Below are positions 22,642-25,539 of a stretch of 25,539 nucleotides of DNA, piece by piece. The stretch spans positions 1 through 25,539 of the forward strand of contig CAMLRB010000019.1 of assembly GCA_946482295.1 (NCBI GenBank), given 5' to 3'. Made by a program: the position numbers and the translations under genes. This stretch comes from an uncultured Bacteriovorax sp. Its GTDB lineage: Bacteria > Bdellovibrionota > Bacteriovoracia > Bacteriovoracales > Bacteriovoracaceae. Positions within the stretch are counted from its first letter, which is position 1; each line of letters opens with the position of its first letter. Under the pieces are notes generated by a model. The model worked only from the letters and a program-made list of their open reading frames with translations. It made no database searches and was not told the DNA's origin.

Positions 22642-24125
22642 CTTTTATATTTCCCTGAATATAGTTTCGAAATTCTTTCTAAAAACAAAGTAACTTCTCC
22701 TGGATTATTAAGATGGTAGTCTGCCATTGTCGCGGACATCCCTGAGTCGACTTTAATACTGATTCCTTTTCCATGAAGAGCTAAAAAAGCATCTTCATCA
22801 GTTAAGTCATCGCCAACATATAATGGAACTGTTTGTGTAGAATCGATGCTAAGAATCTCGCATATTTTATTGACAGCTTTTCCCTTATCCCAGTTCACAT
22901 TGGGAAGAATATCGAATACTTTTTTACCTTCTTTCAAAATCAATTGAGGATATTTTTCAATAATTGGTTTAAGTTGATTTTTTATATCCATCCTGCTTTT
23001 AAATTCAACCATTCGGTAATGGATTGCAGTTGCAAAAAGTTTTTTTTCAATTAAAAGGCCATGAATTCCTCCGAGCAAATTAGAAGCGGCAATACTCGCT
23101 TCTTCTAAGGCCGGAAGATATTTTTGAACATCTTCTTGTATAAAGTGAAAACATCCAGGACCACTGATATCAAATCCATGACATCCACTATAAAAGATAT
23201 TATCCAAACCAATTCGTTCTTTAATATCAAGCCTATCGCGCCCACTTACTATCGCTACTTTAAAGGCCTTTGATAAAGATTCCAGAATATTTTTTGTCTG
23301 CTCCGATATAACAGCTGCAGACGGCTGAGAAACTATATTGGATAGTGTTCCATCATAATCTATAAAGAGAGCAATATCTCTACTCCCTACATGTGCAATA
23401 AAATCGTCCCAAGCTGTTAAGACATGTGGTGCATGGCCGATGTCAAGTAACGAAGTTATGACTGCATCAGCACCAGATTCATATAATTGAGCAAAAGGTG
23501 TTTGCCCTTCTCGACTCATCCCATAGATAGTTTTAAAATGTGCTTTCTTCGCTGCAATGACACCACTAACTGAATCTTCTACCAAAGCACATTCCTCTGA
23601 TTGAACACCTATTTGCTCAACGGCTTCGAGAAAATAATCTGGGAATGGTTTTCCTCTTAGATGTTTTTGTTGTCCATCAATTCCATCGACCAAAGTAGTA
23701 AAAAAATCCTCCAATTTAAATTTCTTTAAAACAATTCGGCAATTTTCACTAGATGAAACTACACCCAATTTAATTCCCTGAGACTTCCAAAGCTTCAAAG
23801 ATTCAAGAACATCCGAATACATTATTGGAGAATTTGTTTCTAAAAATTTTAAGTAGTTTAGGTTTTTTTCTCTGCTTAAAACTTCTAGTTCAGACTCACT
23901 TGGCAATATTCCAAGTGCTTCCAAAAAAGATTTAATACCTTCACTTCGAGGTTTTCCATCTACATAACCTTGGTAATGTTCCTTTGTGAAAGGTACTGAC
24001 AATCCTTTAGCTTTCAGAAAGGTCTCAAATACAATTTTCCATGAATTAAAATGAAGCTCTCTGGTGTTGGTAAGCACACCGTCCATGTCTAAAATAATCG
24101 CTTTAAATGGTAGTTGAGTAAGCAT
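22623..24125 (-). CDS. otsB: Beta-phosphoglucomutase-like HAD / trehalose-6-phosphate phosphatase fusion
   Basis: 500 residues in two HAD modules. Module 1 (about 5-228) is of the beta-phosphoglucomutase type: nucleophile and acid in ILDMDGVLTNTRELHF (D13, D15), GVVSSSENC, and the GKPFPDYFLEA and VEDSVSGVIAAKKA motifs. Module 2 (about 235-492) is OtsB-like: ALFIDYDGTLSNI (D256, D258), AIVSGRDRLD, and YVGDDLTDEDAF. Module 1 would turn beta-glucose 1-phosphate, the product of the adjacent GH65 enzyme, into glucose 6-phosphate; module 2 would make trehalose from trehalose 6-phosphate. Together with GH65 the module order matches mycobacterial OtsB1 (Rv2006), here split in two. No otsA is in the window. 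No ribosome site precedes ATG 24125; a 28-codon ORF ends 3 nt upstream, suggesting coupling. Confidence 0.92.
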   Translation of the reverse strand: MLTQLPFKAIILDMDGVLTNTRELHFNSWKIVFETFLKAKGLSVPFTKEHYQGYVDGKPRSEGIKSFLEALGILPSESELEVLSREKNLNYLKFLETNSPIMYSDVLESLKLWKSQGIKLGVVSSSENCRIVLKKFKLEDFFTTLVDGIDGQQKHLRGKPFPDYFLEAVEQIGVQSEECALVEDSVSGVIAAKKAHFKTIYGMSREGQTPFAQLYESGADAVITSLLDIGHAPHVLTAWDDFIAHVGSRDIALFIDYDGTLSNIVSQPSAAVISEQTKNILESLSKAFKVAIVSGRDRLDIKERIGLDNIFYSGCHGFDISGPGCFHFIQEDVQKYLPALEEASIAASNLLGGIHGLLIEKKLFATAIHYRMVEFKSRMDIKNQLKPIIEKYPQLILKEGKKVFDILPNVNWDKGKAVNKICEILSIDSTQTVPLYVGDDLTDEDAFLALHGKGISIKVDSGMSATMADYHLNNPGEVTLFLERISKLYSGKYKRWRPGP

Positions 24126-24128
24126 GTA

Positions 24129-24215
24129 TTAATGATTTTTTGTACAACGAAATTTTCCTCTTTGAGACAGAGAAAGACTTCTTTGACTTGATTCAGTGCT
24201 TGATTCTTTATTCAA
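24129..24215 (-). CDS. Possible 28-residue leader or micro-protein, Ser-rich
   Basis: A TTG start at 24215 follows an excellent ribosome site (AAAGGAG, 24222-24228, 6 nt spacing). The 28 residues are polar, with seven serines in the first 17 (MNKESSTESSQRSLSLSQ) and a basic end. The stop (24129-24131) is 3 nt before the ATG of the phosphatase fusion, which lacks its own ribosome site. This layout fits a translated leader that loads ribosomes onto the next gene. It may have no function as a peptide. Confidence 0.5.
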   Translation of the reverse strand: MNKESSTESSQRSLSLSQRGKFRCTKNH

Positions 24216-24229
24216 AATCCGCTCCTTTG

Positions 24230-24397
24230 TTAAGGCCATTGCCTAAATAAGAAAATGCAATTTAAAAACCGCTTAATGATAGAGCGTTTCACGAGATGAT
24301 CTTTCTTGTATTTTACGTAATTCGTTAATTGGGAAGAATTGGAAGAAGAAGACAATCTCTTTTTTTTCTTAAGATCTTTAAGCTCAGTAGATTTCAT
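24230..24397 (-). CDS. Possible 55-residue basic ORF (uncertain)
   Basis: ATG 24397 to TAA 24230 reads a Lys-rich start (MKSTELKDLKKKKR), a Ser/Asn run, then a basic and hydrophobic end (LNCIFLFRQWP). The ribosome site is weak (AGGT). It ends 14 nt before the 28-codon ORF, which would fit an operon. However, it would leave only 36 bases between itself and the divergent groL start, and its composition is low-complexity. It may be a chance ORF. Confidence 0.22.
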   Translation of the reverse strand: MKSTELKDLKKKKRLSSSSNSSQLTNYVKYKKDHLVKRSIIKRFLNCIFLFRQWP

Positions 24398-24433
24398 AAT
24401 ACCTGGAGTATATAAAAATTATTAGAGGTGAAA

Positions 24434-25539
24434 ATGAAGAAACTACTTTTTAAATCAGATGCGCAACTCAAATTATTGACTGGGGCCACTGCTCTAACAG
24501 ACGCTGTTAGACTCACTTTAGGACCTAAGTCAAAAAGTGTTCTCATCGGTAAAAAATGGGGAAAGCCCATTGTTTGTAATGATGGAGTGACAATTGCCAA
24601 AGAAATGGAACTTGAGGACCCGGTAGAAAATATGGGAGTCCAAATGTTAAGAGAAGTGGCGGAGTTAACAGGAGATGCAGTCGGAGATGGTACAAGCACC
24701 TCTACTATTCTTGCTCATGCGATTTTTAGTGAAGGATTAAAAAATGTAACCGCAGGTGCAAGTGCAATTGATTTAAAAAGAGGGTTGGAACGTGGCCTTA
24801 TTGTAGCAGTGTCTTCTATTAAAGCTATGTCCAAAAAAATTACTACCAGACAAGAAAAAGAACAAGTGGCCACTATTTCAGCTCACAATGATCAGAATAT
24901 TGGAAAGTTTGTTGCTGATGCAATTGAAAAAGTTGGAGGCGAAGGAATTGTCACAGTTGAAGAAGCCAGAGGTATTGAGACGGTTGTTGAAGTTGTAGAA
25001 GGAATGCAATTTGATAGAGGCTATCTCTCTCCTTATTTCATCACAGATGCTGCGAAAATGGAGACGCGATTTGATTCGCCTTATATTCTCATTTATGAAA
25101 AAAAAATTTCAAGCATAGAGCCACTTGTACCAATACTTGAACAACTCATTAAGACAGGACGTCCTCTACTCATCATTGCAGAAGAAGTTGAAGGAGAAGC
25201 ACTTGCCATGCTTGTTGTGAACAAGCTCCGCTCTACTTTGGCCTGTGCAGCTGTAAAAGCACCCGGTTTCGGTGATCCTCGGAAGGAAATGTTAGAGGAT
25301 ATTGCTGCTTTGACTGGGGGAATATTCTACAGTGAAGAGTTAGGTCAAAAGATAGATAAATTGAGATTGGAAGATCTTGGGCAAGCTGACAAAGTCATTA
25401 TAGGAAAAGAAAGTACAACTATAGTTGGCGGGCATGGAAGTAAGCAGGCCATAAAGGATCGAATTGAGCAATTAAAATACAGAATTCAAAATAGTAAAAG
25501 TGATTATGTAAAAGAAAAGCTCAAAGAAAGATTGGGAAA
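24434..25539 (+). CDS. groL: Accessory-type chaperonin GroEL, 3' end beyond the window
   Basis: The first 368 codons of about 540 are visible, from ATG 24434 with AGAGGTG upstream. GroEL forms the ATP-driven folding chamber in the cytoplasm. The equatorial ATP-site residues are kept: LTLGPKSKSV (about 27-36), D50 in CNDGVTIAKE and D85 in GDGTSTSTILA. The intermediate and apical parts follow (FDRGYLSPYF, KAPGFGDPRKEMLEDIA). Several positions differ from the housekeeping protein: KSKSV for KGRNV, KKWGKPIVCNDG for the usual KSFGAPTITKDG, and STST for TTTA in the DGTTTAT loop. No groES or CIRCE operator lies upstream, so this looks like a second chaperonin beside the stress and trehalose genes rather than the main groESL operon. 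Confidence 0.93.
   Translation, partial: MKKLLFKSDAQLKLLTGATALTDAVRLTLGPKSKSVLIGKKWGKPIVCNDGVTIAKEMELEDPVENMGVQMLREVAELTGDAVGDGTSTSTILAHAIFSEGLKNVTAGASAIDLKRGLERGLIVAVSSIKAMSKKITTRQEKEQVATISAHNDQNIGKFVADAIEKVGGEGIVTVEEARGIETVVEVVEGMQFDRGYLSPYFITDAAKMETRFDSPYILIYEKKISSIEPLVPILEQLIKTGRPLLIIAEEVEGEALAMLVVNKLRSTLACAAVKAPGFGDPRKEMLEDIAALTGGIFYSEELGQKIDKLRLEDLGQADKVIIGKESTTIVGGHGSKQAIKDRIEQLKYRIQNSKSDYVKEKLKERLG

Larger units (their letters stand above)
24126..24433. other. Divergent gap between the trehalose genes and groL
   Basis: This 308-base region must carry promoters for both directions. On the minus strand it holds two possible small ORFs (24129-24215 and 24230-24397). I see no CIRCE inverted repeat of the GAGTGCTAA type and no clear sigma-32 box for the chaperonin. 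TATATAA (24409-24415) could be a -10 for groL, but no matching -35 is evident. Confidence 0.5.

Overview
The window is AT-rich, gene-dense bacterial DNA with Gram-negative features: Sec signal peptides, disulfide-rich exported proteins, two-component systems, a chemotaxis receptor, a secreted trypsin-like protease and a GroEL. The mix of many small secreted Cys-containing proteins, an S1 protease, and AAGGAG-type ribosome sites in AT-rich DNA fits the predatory Bdellovibrionota, most like the Bacteriovorax/Halobacteriovorax group. This is an inference from gene content, because no rRNA or marker gene is present. I saw no tRNA, rRNA, IS element, prophage or CRISPR array.

Bases 1-10.7 kb form an envelope and secretome region. 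A chemotaxis receptor runs off the left edge. Two small exported four-Cys proteins follow, the second abutting a family 2 glycosyltransferase. Next come a LysR regulator with a DJ-1/PfpI-family gene, a further exported four-Cys protein, an eight-Cys protein, a remarkable 568-residue protein with 32 regularly spaced cysteines, a possible DUF4105-like protein, a DUF4142 protein, a 42-residue membrane peptide and a trypsin-like protease.

Bases 10.9-17.6 kb hold two signalling operons that converge and overlap by 16 bp. The plus-strand operon encodes a receiver-only response regulator, an exported protein resembling the sulfite-oxidase (molybdopterin-binding) fold, and a membrane histidine kinase whose sensor domain has a Cys/His cluster. 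The minus-strand operon encodes a hybrid histidine kinase, an 88-residue exported peptide with a Ser/Thr/Cys tail, a membrane-anchored family 5 peptide-binding protein and a short YcaO-family enzyme. None of the usual YcaO partners is nearby. This is the best candidate in the window for an undescribed system.

Bases 17.7-25.5 kb form a carbon and stress island. It has PEP synthase (ppsA), converging on a trehalose unit made of a beta-phosphoglucomutase/trehalose-6-phosphate phosphatase fusion and a GH65 disaccharide phosphorylase. The two overlap by 19 nt and are laid out like a split mycobacterial OtsB1. Divergent from this unit is an accessory-type GroEL, truncated by the right edge and lacking groES or a CIRCE operator upstream. 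Together these suggest control of trehalose, glucose phosphate and PEP alongside protein folding under starvation or stress.
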